A stretch of DNA of 64,000 bases from Thiodiazotropha sp037384425. GTDB taxonomy: Bacteria > Pseudomonadota > Gammaproteobacteria > Chromatiales > Chromatiaceae. The stretch is from contig JARROA010000006.1 in NCBI GenBank assembly GCA_037384425.1, forward strand, positions 55,892 through 119,891, in the 5' to 3' direction. The position numbers and the translations under genes were made by a program. The notes beneath the pieces are model-generated. The model was not told the origin of the DNA. It ran no database searches and saw only the letters and a list, made by a program, of their open reading frames with translations. Positions within the stretch are counted from its first letter, which is position 1; each line of letters begins with the position of its first letter. Shown here piece after piece: positions 10,370 through 18,350 of the stretch.

Positions 10370-10522
10370 CCGGCTCTTGCTCCCGCATCCTTACTCACTG
10401 AAAGGAATGCTTTTTTGCCGTGCGCTGTTGCGACCGCTTCCGTGCAGCCGTTGGCCCGGATTCGGTCGAAACCCGACCCGACTCACTGAAGCGGAAACAA
10501 CCTGCGTGCCGGCAGGACGGGC

Positions 10523-10717
10523 GTGAATCTGCTGTTGTCGACTCACATCGACTGTCCCTACTGTGGCGAACCGATCGAGTTGACGCTGGATACCAGCCTG
10601 CCCCAACAGGCCTATATCGAGGACTGTTCGGTCTGCTGTCGGCCCATCAGCCTGCAGCTGACCTGCGCCCCCGGCCAGCTGCTCGACCTCAGCGCCCGTC
10701 GTGAGGACGAGTGCTAG
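10523..10717 (+). CDS. CPxCG-type cysteine-rich small protein
   Basis: 64 residues starting with GTG. Cysteines form two knuckles, CPYCG (residues 11-15) and CSVCC (35-39), the layout of the CPxCG zinc-ribbon-like family common in Gammaproteobacteria. Probably binds one zinc ion; the cellular role of the family is unknown. It converges with the dienelactone hydrolase gene, the stops being 13 bp apart. Confidence 0.85.
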   Translation: MNLLLSTHIDCPYCGEPIELTLDTSLPQQAYIEDCSVCCRPISLQLTCAPGQLLDLSARREDEC

Positions 10718-10730
10718 GGCCTGTTAGCAC

Positions 10731-11519
10731 TCAACGTCCGTAAGTCTCTTTCAAGGCATCGCTGAAGGCGCTCCAAGAAGCCCGGTCGGCTTCCGGATCG
10801 TACTCCAGTGGAAGGCCGAATTTCTTGCCGTACTCGTCAGCGCCGGGATTGGTAAAGGAGTGTTTGGCGCCCTCGTAGTTGGTGAAACTGTATTTCACCC
10901 CGGCCGCCTCCATCTCCGCCATGAAGGCTTCTATCTGTTCCGGCTTGACGAAAGGATCGTCGGCACCGTTGAAGACCATGATCTCGGCCTTTACCTGCCC
11001 AGGCTGGGCCGGGTGCTCGGTCGGCAGGCTGCCGTGGAAACTGCCCACCAGGTCCAGGTCGACACCACGACGCGCCATCTCCAGCACGATACCGCCGCCG
11101 AAGCAGTAGCCGATGGCGGAGATTTCGTCTGCCGCCACCGTCGGGTGAGCGGCCAGCAGGTCGCGCGCGGCCAGGAAACGGGCGGTGGCCTGCGCCATGT
11201 TCTTTTTCACCTCACCGGCAAACTTGCCGGCGTCGTCCGGGTGGGCCGCCTGTTTGCCATCGCCGTACATATCCACCGCCAGAGCCGTATAGCCCATCTC
11301 CGCCAGCTGGTCGGCGCGGCTGCGGGCATAGTCGTTATGTCCCCACCATTCATGCACCACCAGGATACCCGGACGCTTTCCCTCGATAGCGTCGTCATAG
11401 GCGAGATAGCCCTCCATCACCGTATCGCCCGCTCGATACTCCACCGGCTCACCCACCAGGGCCGCCTCTGCAGCCACTGCCAGCCCCAGCAAACAGATGC
11501 TCAACACAACGCTTTTCAT
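10731..11519 (-). CDS. Dienelactone hydrolase family protein, exported
   Basis: Alpha/beta hydrolase of 262 residues with an N-terminal signal peptide (MKSVVLSICLLGLAVAAEA). The catalytic triad of the family is visible: Cys in GYCFGGG, Asp in NGADDPF and His in GAKHSFTNP. The VHEWWGHNDYARSRADQLAEMG segment is typical of DLH-like proteins. A periplasmic location is inferred from the signal. Most such exported paralogues have no known substrate. It is transcribed divergently from the thioredoxin fusion gene at 11663. Confidence 0.9.
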   Translation of the reverse strand: MKSVVLSICLLGLAVAAEAALVGEPVEYRAGDTVMEGYLAYDDAIEGKRPGILVVHEWWGHNDYARSRADQLAEMGYTALAVDMYGDGKQAAHPDDAGKFAGEVKKNMAQATARFLAARDLLAAHPTVAADEISAIGYCFGGGIVLEMARRGVDLDLVGSFHGSLPTEHPAQPGQVKAEIMVFNGADDPFVKPEQIEAFMAEMEAAGVKYSFTNYEGAKHSFTNPGADEYGKKFGLPLEYDPEADRASWSAFSDALKETYGR

Positions 11520-11662
11520 GCTTCCTCTCCATCCTCTGAGTTATTCATGTGAAGCCAACTTTAGTGCCAAACACCCGGTGTGGGGATAGGTAATAACCCT
11601 GTGGAAATCAGGCTCACTTCACGAATCTATCCCCCTTGCCGGGCCTCGCGTACCATGGCGCC

Positions 11663-12904
11663 ATGCATTGGTTAGCGATCACCCTGTTGCTCCTGTTCAC
11701 TACCGCCGTCAGTGGCGAGGAGCTGTGGATCGACGACGGTGCGGGCACTGAGTTCGCCGTCCACACAGAAGCCGCCGATAGTGATCTGCTGGTGATCTGG
11801 TTCGTCGACCATGACGAGCCGCGCCCCCCGTTCGATGACATGCTGGCCGCACTCAACCGCCTCGACGTGGAAGTCTGGCGCGTGGACCTGCTGGCCGCCT
11901 ATTTCCTGCCCCGTACCAGCGAAACGGTACGTACCCTACCAGGCACAGGGGTGGCTGCCGTCATCCACGCCGCACACCAGCTGCGCACTAAGCAGATCCT
12001 GCTGGCCTCCTACGACCGTATGGCACTGCCGCTGCTGCGTGGTGTGCAGCTGTGGCAGCAAACAGCGGCCGACTCCCGCCTCATCGGCGCCATGCTGTTC
12101 TATCCCAATCTGTTTGGCCCGCCGCCTCTGGCGGGCGAGGAACCACAAATCGATCCGATCCTGCATGCCACCAATATACCGCTGGTCATCTACCAACCGG
12201 CGCTCGGCAGCCAGCGCTGGCGGTTGGGTGCGGTGACTGACGCCCTGTGGCGGGGAGGTTCGGCAACCTATGTCTACCTGGTGCCCGGTGTCAGGGACTG
12301 GTTCTTCATGGGAGAGGAGGATCACGGGCCTGCCGCGCGAACGGCAACCGAAGCCCTGCCGGGACAGATTCGACGCTTCGCGGATCTGTTGGCGAGCCAC
12401 CCGAAACCGCTTACCGCCGGGCCGGTAAACGGTTCGACCACAGCGCGCGGGCAGATACGCACACTGGTCGAGCTGGACAGGCCCGGCGAGGCCCCTGCCT
12501 TCAGCCTGGAAGCCATCGATGGCAGTCCCTATGACAGCGGTAATTTTCGAGACAAGGTGGTGCTGCTCAACTTCTGGGCCACCTGGTGCCCGCCCTGCGT
12601 CGAGGAGCTGCCCTCACTGAACCGCCTGCAGGCGCGCTATACCGGCAGCGACCTGCGCATCATTTCCGTCGATTTTCGTGAAACGCCGCAACAGATGGCG
12701 GACTTTCTCGAGCGTATCCCGGTCGCTTTTCCGGTACTGATGGACAACACCGGCAAGGTGGCTCTGAACTGGCGGGTGTTCAGCTTTCCCAGCACCTTCA
12801 TCATCGACCGCCAGGGGCGTATCCGCTACTCGGCAAACCGGGCCATCGACTGGGACAGCCCTGAAGTCTGGAAGGTGGTCGATCGACTACTCAAGGAGCA
12901 GTAG
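11663..12904 (+). CDS. Alpha/beta-hydrolase-like domain fused to a TlpA-type thioredoxin
   Basis: 413 residues. A signal peptide (MHWLAITLLLLFTTAVSG) is followed by a region of about 230 residues with alpha/beta-hydrolase-like strands similar in style to DUF3530, but without a clear GxSxG nucleophile elbow. The C-terminal 150 residues are a TlpA/ResA-type thioredoxin domain: PAFSLEAIDG, then NFWATWCPPCVEELPSL with the redox CPPC, then FSFPSTFIIDRQGRIRY with its cis-proline. This points to a periplasmic thiol-disulfide reductase. A longer frame starts with TTG at 11636, but the ATG at 11663 gives the proper signal peptide. Confidence 0.85.
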   Translation: MHWLAITLLLLFTTAVSGEELWIDDGAGTEFAVHTEAADSDLLVIWFVDHDEPRPPFDDMLAALNRLDVEVWRVDLLAAYFLPRTSETVRTLPGTGVAAVIHAAHQLRTKQILLASYDRMALPLLRGVQLWQQTAADSRLIGAMLFYPNLFGPPPLAGEEPQIDPILHATNIPLVIYQPALGSQRWRLGAVTDALWRGGSATYVYLVPGVRDWFFMGEEDHGPAARTATEALPGQIRRFADLLASHPKPLTAGPVNGSTTARGQIRTLVELDRPGEAPAFSLEAIDGSPYDSGNFRDKVVLLNFWATWCPPCVEELPSLNRLQARYTGSDLRIISVDFRETPQQMADFLERIPVAFPVLMDNTGKVALNWRVFSFPSTFIIDRQGRIRYSANRAIDWDSPEVWKVVDRLLKEQ

Positions 12905-12911
12905 AGGGGCC

Positions 12912-14009
12912 TCAGTCGCCACTCTCCACACTCAGCCGGATCGTGTCCAGCTTGCGAAAGACCTCCATGCTGTGCTCCTCCATCACCCGCAGGCTTCGCA
13001 TCAGGGCACCGTAGTCCCGTTCACCCTGCAACAGATCGAAGATTTCGCGGGTGGTCTCATGCACGATTTCGTGGGGGCGTTCCAGTTCCTTATAGTGCGC
13101 CGAGGATGAGAAAAAGTCGTTGCCCTCACCCTCGTAGTACCACTTGCCGAGGCGGCAATGGTGGTGGTCGACAAAGTCGAACACCGGCCTCCCCTCGTTG
13201 ACGGAGAGATAGGTGTTCACCTTCCACAGCAGATGGTCCAGTTTCGCCAGGCCCATGAAGACACTGTCGGTGGTGGCTGAGATGTCGCCGAAGTAGCCCT
13301 TCACCTCCTCATTCATCTGCTTGAGATTCTGCTCGAAACCCTTGACCTCGGCCTGCACCTGGGTGATGCGCTCGATCAGCCTCGAAGAGTCGCCGCCGAC
13401 CGAATCCACATTCTGCTGCATCGACTGGATGACCTCATGAGTCTCACTGATCGCCGACTGGGTCTTGTCGGCCAAGCCACGGACTTCGTCGGCAACCACC
13501 GCGAAACCACGCCCCTGTTCACCAGCCCGGGCCGCCTCGATGGCCGCGTTCAGGGCGAGCAGGTTGGTCTGTTCGGCAATGCCCTTGATCAATGCCAGAA
13601 TCGAGCTGATCTCGGTGGCGCGTGTCGACATATTCTTGACCGAGCCCCCGGCATGGCTCGAGAGCTGCGCCAGATCGTCCAGCGCCTGTGTGATCCTGTT
13701 GATATCAGTGGTCAGGCCGGTAAAGTTTGAGCGCACACTCTTGGCGCAACCAAGGGTCTGCTTCGCTGACTCCACCGAGCCGGCCAGGTCGCTTTGAACC
13801 ATACCCAGGCCCGCCTTCAGCTGCTGGTTCTCGAAGCTCATCACGTCATTCAATTGCGCTTCGCCGGAGACCTTCCGCCGGTGAGCCTCCAGGGTCTGAG
13901 ACTGCTCACTCAGTTGCTGCTCCAGGGCTGCGATCGTCTCCCGTAAGCGTCCGTTTTCAGCCTCCAGCTGTTCGATCCGCAGCCGCTCCTTTGCATTAAA
14001 CCATCCCAT
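12912..14009 (-). CDS. Soluble methyl-accepting chemotaxis protein with CZB zinc-binding domain
   Basis: Cytoplasmic chemoreceptor of 365 residues with no transmembrane segment. A coiled coil (residues 5-50) precedes the MCP signalling domain, whose hairpin tip reads GIAEQTNLLALNAAIEAARAGEQGRGFAVVADEVR. The C-terminus is a CZB domain with the ligand pattern HLLWK, HCRLGKWYY and HEIVHE. CZB domains bind zinc and, in known cases, sense metal or HOCl-type oxidants. No che genes are close, so it would feed a remote chemotaxis or chemosensory array. Confidence 0.93.
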   Translation of the reverse strand: MGWFNAKERLRIEQLEAENGRLRETIAALEQQLSEQSQTLEAHRRKVSGEAQLNDVMSFENQQLKAGLGMVQSDLAGSVESAKQTLGCAKSVRSNFTGLTTDINRITQALDDLAQLSSHAGGSVKNMSTRATEISSILALIKGIAEQTNLLALNAAIEAARAGEQGRGFAVVADEVRGLADKTQSAISETHEVIQSMQQNVDSVGGDSSRLIERITQVQAEVKGFEQNLKQMNEEVKGYFGDISATTDSVFMGLAKLDHLLWKVNTYLSVNEGRPVFDFVDHHHCRLGKWYYEGEGNDFFSSSAHYKELERPHEIVHETTREIFDLLQGERDYGALMRSLRVMEEHSMEVFRKLDTIRLSVESGD

Positions 14010-14075
14010 AACCGTTTCCTTACGAATCCTTAAAATTAGTAGGTAAATTCAGCTATCGACCGCTTCATCGCTCAC

Positions 14076-14117
14076 TTTAGCGCTCTTCCCGCTTTTGTTT
14101 CTGTGTCGAGCGCTAAA
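14076..14117. promoter_or_regulatory. Divergent inverted repeat between MCP and coiled-coil protein genes
   Basis: TTTAGCGCTC (14076-14085) and its exact complement GAGCGCTAAA (14108-14117) are separated by 22 bp, so equivalent positions lie 32 bp (about three helical turns) apart. They sit in the AT-rich 200-bp divergent promoter region. This layout suggests binding of a dimeric regulator at two half-operators, or a long hairpin. Nearby, GCGTT plus ACACTA recurs as an imperfect direct repeat (14146-14184). Confidence 0.5.
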
Positions 14118-14210
14118 AAGCGTGACCCCCTTCGGAAAAAACATTAGCGTTTTGTAATACACTAATAAGCGTTACACTACCCGTGGAATGCCCACACCCG
14201 GACAAGAGCT

Positions 14211-15032
14211 ATGGCCAATCAACCAGTAACCAAGAAAAAGTCGACCACCACCAAGAAGACGGTGAAAAAGAAGGCCGCTCCGGCGGCTACCAAGAAAAAG
14301 GCAACTCCGGCGGCAGCCAAGAAAAGGGCAACTCCGGCAGCTGCCAAGAAGCAGGCAACTCCGGCAGCCGCCAAGCCGGCATCGGAATCCAGTTCGGAGT
14401 CGCGCATACTGCCGGGCCTGATGCAGAGCCTGCAGTCGGTCTTCGACAAGATCCACAAGGACACCCAGGTCCGCGAAGGCCACCAGGACAAGGTCATCGA
14501 GGAGTTCAGCGAGCGCCTCACACACGCCTTCGAACAGACGCACCAGGAAGCCAAAGAGCGCGAAAAGCTGCTGCAGGAGAAACTGGATGCGATCGAACGT
14601 GAACAGACCTACCGGATCCAGCGCATCAAGCTGTTCAGCCTGCCCGGCACGGTGATCGCAATCGCCGCCCTGATCTACCTCTTCTACGTGGTCCACGTCA
14701 TGGAGCGCGCCATGAACAGCATGTCGGCCGACATGCATCAGATCGAGAGCCACATCGCCTCCATTGGACAGGACACCAACCAGATGGCCGGCGGGGTGGT
14801 GGTGATGAATCAGCAGATGGCGCAGATCAACGACAACATCGAGCAGATCGACGGTCGCATGGGCGATATGAACGGCAACATGGAGAACATCAACACCAAC
14901 GTGAGCGGGATGAACGGCAACATGAACCATCTCAATCGCAGCGTTGGCGTCATGACCAACGACGTGGGCGCCATGTCGCATACGGTCAGCCCGGTGATGG
15001 GCACCATGCGCAAGTTCATGCCGATGTTCTAG
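14211..15032 (+). CDS. Membrane protein with H1-like Lys/Ala repeats and a long heptad coiled coil
   Basis: 273 residues, family not recognised. Residues 1-57 are very basic, with four 9-residue repeats of the type KKKATPAAA like histone H1 or AlgP tails. Residues 60-140 are charged and helical. Residues 141-163 (LFSLPGTVIAIAALIYLFYVV) form the only membrane segment. From 164 to 261 there are 14 uninterrupted heptads, nearly all with Met/Ile/Val/Leu at positions 1 and 5 and often Asn at 2 and 4 (MNGNMEN, INTNVSG). By the positive-inside rule the basic tail is cytoplasmic and the coil periplasmic. A tether between DNA or another polyanion and the envelope is possible, but this is inference. 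Confidence 0.8.
   Translation: MANQPVTKKKSTTTKKTVKKKAAPAATKKKATPAAAKKRATPAAAKKQATPAAAKPASESSSESRILPGLMQSLQSVFDKIHKDTQVREGHQDKVIEEFSERLTHAFEQTHQEAKEREKLLQEKLDAIEREQTYRIQRIKLFSLPGTVIAIAALIYLFYVVHVMERAMNSMSADMHQIESHIASIGQDTNQMAGGVVVMNQQMAQINDNIEQIDGRMGDMNGNMENINTNVSGMNGNMNHLNRSVGVMTNDVGAMSHTVSPVMGTMRKFMPMF
14265..14372 (+). repeat. Four tandem 27-bp coding repeats (KKxATPAAA)
   Basis: Four in-frame units of 27 bp encode KKKAAPAAT, KKKATPAAA, KKRATPAAA and KKQATPAAA. The last three are nearly identical in DNA (aag-aa-aggcaactccggc), so copy number could change by slippage or recombination without breaking the frame. Confidence 0.85.
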
Positions 15033-15113
15033 GGCGTCCCGTTACTACCGTGCGGAGAGGGAACTCCGCAAAAGGCAAATCGCCGGTTCCCAATACCCGG
15101 CAGCCCACCGTTT

Positions 15114-16238
15114 TCAGATATCCCCGAAACTGGTACCCAACCGCTTGGCGCTGATGACCCAGGGATGATCCGCAGGCACCAGCTTCTTGTAGCCCGCCAC
15201 GTCCACCAACGGCACCGGTACCGCCTGGTCACCCCGTGAAGCGACCATCACCCCAAAGCGCCCTTCATCGATGAGGTCGGCGCAGGCCGTGCCCAGGCGT
15301 GTCGCCAGCAGGCGATCCGCCGCCGACGGGATGCCGCCCCGCTGCAGATAGCCGAGAATGGTGACCCGCGACTCCAGCCCGGTCAGCTCCTCCAGCTGCC
15401 GCGACAAGGTCACGGTATGGTTGGCATGCCTGGCCTCGATGGCTTCGATTTCGCCCTTCAGCTCCTTGCGCTCCCGCTTCTCGATCGTTTTCAGACGGCG
15501 CTCCCTCAGCTCGTGATAACGCTCGGCTTCACCCTTGGGCATGGCCCCCTCGGCCACCGCCACGATACTGAAGGGTTTGCCTCCCGCGGCCCGGCTGCGA
15601 ATCGCCTCCGCCACCTGCTCGATATCGTAGGGAATCTCCGGCAGCAGGATCACATCGGCCCCGCCGGCGATACCGGCGCCCAGTGCCAGCCAGCCGGCCC
15701 GGTGGCCCATGATCTCCACCACGATGATGCGGTGATGGCTGTGGGCCGTGCTGTGCAGCCGGTCGATGGCGTCGGTGGCGATACCCAGGGCGGTATCGAA
15801 ACCGAAGGTGGTGTCGGTATGTGCCACGTCGTTGTCGATGGTCTTCGGCAGGGTAATGACGTTGAGCCCCTTTTCCATCAACTGCAGAGCATTCTTCTGG
15901 GTCCCACCGCCACCGAGGCAGACCAGGGCATCCAGGTGGTTGGCCTGGTAGTTCTCGACGATGACGTCGGTCATGTCCTGCTTTTTGCCGTTGAACAGCA
16001 TGCGGTGGGGTTTGTCGCGGCTGGTGCCGAGAATGGTGCCGCCGCGGGTAAGGATACCCGAGAGCATGGCGCGATCGAGGTGGGTGGTGCGGTTCTCCAC
16101 CAGCCCTCGGAAACCGTCCCGGATGCCGATCACCTCCATCCCGTACCAGCCCTGCGCGGCCTTGCCGACACCGCGGATGGCCGCATTGAGACCGGGGCTG
16201 TCGCCGCCCGAGGTGAGAATACCGATATGCAGGGTCAT
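15114..16238 (-). CDS. 6-phosphofructokinase family, active site mixed between ATP- and PPi-types
   Basis: 374 residues from the ATG at 16238, which is preceded by GGGAG; the frame itself opens at 16280. It begins LHIGILTSGGDSPGLNAAIR, a clear PFK N-terminus. The metal/phosphate loop reads CLGGGGTQKNA (residues 107-117) where E. coli PfkA has GGDGS, so the metal-binding Asp (PfkA D103) is Gly. The catalytic segment reads PKTIDND (131-137); Lys at the second position is typical of PPi-dependent enzymes. PPi dependence, and thus reversibility in glycolysis or the Calvin cycle, is likely but not proven. The C-terminal half has a charged helical insertion (about residues 240-280). Confidence 0.88.
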   Translation of the reverse strand: MTLHIGILTSGGDSPGLNAAIRGVGKAAQGWYGMEVIGIRDGFRGLVENRTTHLDRAMLSGILTRGGTILGTSRDKPHRMLFNGKKQDMTDVIVENYQANHLDALVCLGGGGTQKNALQLMEKGLNVITLPKTIDNDVAHTDTTFGFDTALGIATDAIDRLHSTAHSHHRIIVVEIMGHRAGWLALGAGIAGGADVILLPEIPYDIEQVAEAIRSRAAGGKPFSIVAVAEGAMPKGEAERYHELRERRLKTIEKRERKELKGEIEAIEARHANHTVTLSRQLEELTGLESRVTILGYLQRGGIPSAADRLLATRLGTACADLIDEGRFGVMVASRGDQAVPVPLVDVAGYKKLVPADHPWVISAKRLGTSFGDI

Positions 16239-16351
16239 GTTGGCTCCCGATACAGCGAAGGACTCTCGGAACCGGACCAAGCCGGTTCCCGGAGCAGGTA
16301 GGTTAGCCCAATTCGATCAGTCAGATAACCCCCGGCCACGGAAGTGTTTCG

Positions 16352-17140
16352 TCACCGCCAGCGGAGCGCGGAAGGGTGGGAGATGGTCACCCTCAACCTC
16401 CCCTTGGAGCGGTAAAACCAGCCGCGAAGCTCCAGACGCCTGGCGACACAGGCCTCAGGTTCGTCCGCGGTCAGCTGATGCCAGACGCTCCAGGGAAGTC
16501 GCACGGAAACGTCCCCCGCAAGTTCGAGCCAGACGGCGTGACGGCTGCGTCGGGCACGCTTCACCTCTCCCTGCATCAGGTGAAACCCCGTGTCTGCGGG
16601 ATCGAGCGTCGATGCCTCAGGCAGCGCCGTACGCCAGAGACCACGACCGGCACTACGCGCGACCCCTTCGGCCTCCTGATAACAGGCCAGATGAGCGGTG
16701 TTCGGAGCCACCATGGCCTGATAGCCAACCCCTTGCCGCAGCAACGCCGCAGTCAGGTTGTCACCTCCCGCAGTGTAGAGATGCGCCAACGTCCGGCGAT
16801 AGCGGTCGCGCGGATCTATCCCCGGCCGCAGTCGAATACGCCACCCGGACTGTTCGACAAGCTGCAACAGGGCATCCCGGGCCTGGCGGGCATAGGGCCT
16901 GTCGGGATGCCCATCACGACCCAGCTCCGGAGCGTCGATACCGATCAGACGAACCGTCTCTCCGCTCTTGAGTCGCAGGGTATCCCCGTCGATGACATAG
17001 GCCACGCGGTGAAGTCCGCTGCCGGAAGGGGCCTCACAATCGGAGGCGAGAGAGAGTCGGGCCGGGAACGGCTGCAGCAGGCAGGCCAGCACAATGAAAA
17101 AGGCTCCGCGGTGCGGAGCCTTTTTCAGGTATGCCAACAT
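16352..17140 (-). CDS. Exported staphylococcal-nuclease-like (thermonuclease) protein
   Basis: SNase-domain nuclease of up to 262 residues. VAYVIDGDTLRLKSGETVRLIGIDAPEL and DPRDRYRRTLAHLY contain the equivalents of SNase Asp21, Arg35, Asp40, Glu43 and Arg87. A hydrophobic segment (FFIVLACLLQPF) before SLASDCEAP suggests export. The start is unclear: the ATG at 17140 has no good ribosome-binding site, and its codons 6-15 run through the rpmE-side terminator hairpin (17097-17125). A GTG at 17092 just after the hairpin is the main alternative. A C-terminal region of about 90 residues follows the SNase core. Confidence 0.85.
   Translation of the reverse strand: MLAYLKKAPHRGAFFIVLACLLQPFPARLSLASDCEAPSGSGLHRVAYVIDGDTLRLKSGETVRLIGIDAPELGRDGHPDRPYARQARDALLQLVEQSGWRIRLRPGIDPRDRYRRTLAHLYTAGGDNLTAALLRQGVGYQAMVAPNTAHLACYQEAEGVARSAGRGLWRTALPEASTLDPADTGFHLMQGEVKRARRSRHAVWLELAGDVSVRLPWSVWHQLTADEPEACVARRLELRGWFYRSKGRLRVTISHPSALRWR
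17097..17125 (-). terminator. Intrinsic terminator of rpmE, inside the nuclease 5' end
   Basis: A perfect 13-bp stem, AAAAAGGCTCCGC and its complement, with a 3-nt loop. A-tract and T-tract are on either side, so it can work in both directions. It begins 66 nt downstream of the rpmE stop and overlaps codons 6-15 of the longest nuclease frame. Confidence 0.9.
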
Positions 17141-17190
17141 CTGCGAGACGAGGGCGGTGATCCGTCAACCACACCCGCAAGCGGGAGGGA

Positions 17191-17394
17191 TCAGCGGTTG
17201 TATTTCTTGCGAAACTTGTCGACGCGACCCGCCGTATCGACGATTTTCTGCTTGCCGGTATAGAAAGGGTGGCAGGAGGAGCAAACCTCCACGTGGAGCT
17301 CTTCCTCTCCCAGCGTGGAACGGGTGACGAACTCGTTGCCGCAGCTGCATACGACTTTAATATCCTCGTACTGAGGATGAATATCCGCTTTCAT
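17191..17394 (-). CDS. rpmE: 50S ribosomal protein L31 (zinc form)
   Basis: 67 residues starting MKADIHPQYEDIKVVCSCGNEF. The zinc-type cysteines CSCG and CSSC (CSSCHPFYTGKQK) are present, making this the C+ paralogue used when zinc is available. The frame extends to 17460, but the ATG at 17394 matches the family start. The transcript ends at the strong hairpin at 17097-17125. Confidence 0.97.
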   Translation of the reverse strand: MKADIHPQYEDIKVVCSCGNEFVTRSTLGEEELHVEVCSSCHPFYTGKQKIVDTAGRVDKFRKKYNR

Positions 17395-17493
17395 GACAGA
17401 CTCACTGTAAGATTTAAGATAATCCGGATTCCCGGCCCACGGCCGAGGGAAAGCGCGCAATCTTATGCCAAAAACCGTTCGTTGGCAAGGCCG

Positions 17494-17829
17494 TCAGGAG
17501 CGCTGTGGTGCGGGGAAGGGGATCACTTTGCCCTCTCGTCGGGTTTCCTGGCCGGTCCCCTGTATGAATCCGATCAGCCCGCCGGGGCTCGTCACATGGT
17601 CCCACATCATTTTCGACAGTTTCAGACAGGCCCCCATCGGGGAATGGTTGCGACGCTCCTGATCGATACGCCACTGCAGTCGGCGCATACGCTGCTGGCG
17701 CGCGGCGGGCAGGGTGGCGATATAACTCTCGATGGCGTGCAGGCGCAGGCGTTCGAACTCGGAGGGATTCGACTGCGCCAGCTTGGTCAGGTAGTCGAAG
17801 TCAAGACGGGGGAGGTTGGCGGATTTCAT
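17494..17829 (-). CDS. DUF3135 family protein
   Basis: 111 residues, soluble and basic. It begins LPRLDFDYLTKLAQSNPSEFERLR and contains RRLQWRIDQERRNHSPMGACLKLSKMMWD, the conserved core of the DUF3135 family found in Gammaproteobacteria. No enzymatic motif, signal peptide or membrane segment. The C-terminus after GLIGFIQGTGQE is variable. Function unknown; upstream of rpmE on the same strand but 100 bp away. Confidence 0.8.
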   Translation of the reverse strand: MKSANLPRLDFDYLTKLAQSNPSEFERLRLHAIESYIATLPAARQQRMRRLQWRIDQERRNHSPMGACLKLSKMMWDHVTSPGGLIGFIQGTGQETRREGKVIPFPAPQRS

Positions 17830-18002
17830 CGGTCTGTTCTCACTGCCTACTCCATACTGAAGCTAGCACAACAGGGGACAGCTTGTCCCCGATGAAAATT
17901 CCTGAAATATGAGGTTAATTACGCTCCTTTAGGGCAATTGCACATAAATAACAGAGGTTTGCCAAATATTCTTGAAGCGCGTCATTTTATCGTCATTTAG
18001 CC

Positions 18003-18269
18003 CTATGGATCCAGCAAGCGCCCATCTGCCGCCCACCGTGCCTGGGTTATCCTGTCCAATCGAATCTCTAGCGCCTCGCCTTCCCGCGTCTCTGCGGACA
18101 GGTATTCAGCGCCCTCCCGGGTGTAGACGTCCACAGGCAGCAACCGGCCCTGATGCAGCGCACCGTCGTCGGCCTGCCAGCTGAGATCCAACAGCCTGCC
18201 CTTTATGACAGCGTACTGGTAATTCTCGTGTAGCCCACAGGCAATGGGTTTGTAACTTTTGTCGCCCAA
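18003..18269 (-). CDS. rof: Rof-like Rho-binding antiterminator
   Basis: 88 residues. The pattern YKPIACGLHENYQYAVIKGR, then DVYTREGAEYLSAETREGEALEIRLDRI matches E. coli Rof (YaeO), which binds Rho and inhibits termination. I place the start at TTG 18269 because GGAGG stands exactly 6 nt upstream; the frame opens with another TTG at 18299 that has no such site. It is transcribed divergently from the H-NS-like gene across a palindromic promoter region. Pairing a Rho inhibitor with a nucleoid protein gene is functionally suggestive, since both affect silencing and termination. Confidence 0.82.
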   Translation of the reverse strand: MGDKSYKPIACGLHENYQYAVIKGRLLDLSWQADDGALHQGRLLPVDVYTREGAEYLSAETREGEALEIRLDRITQARWAADGRLLDP

Positions 18270-18286
18270 TTCAGACCTCCGGTCAT

Positions 18287-18326
18287 TTGGCCAAATCAAG
18301 AAAGCGTCTTAGAATCCCGATTCTAA
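18287..18326 (+). promoter_or_regulatory. Promoter with palindromic operator for the H-NS-like gene
   Basis: A sigma70-type promoter: -35 TTGGCC (18287-18292), 17-bp spacer, -10 TAGAAT (18310-18315). The -10 lies inside an 18-bp palindrome, TTAGAATCCCGATTCTAA (18309-18326). Its half-site TTAGAAT equals that of the Irr/PerR-like boxes at 30041 and 30800, but the halves are 4 bp apart here, not 1. Confidence 0.55.
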
Positions 18327-18350
18327 TTCAAAACAGGTCGCTGGAGCGTT

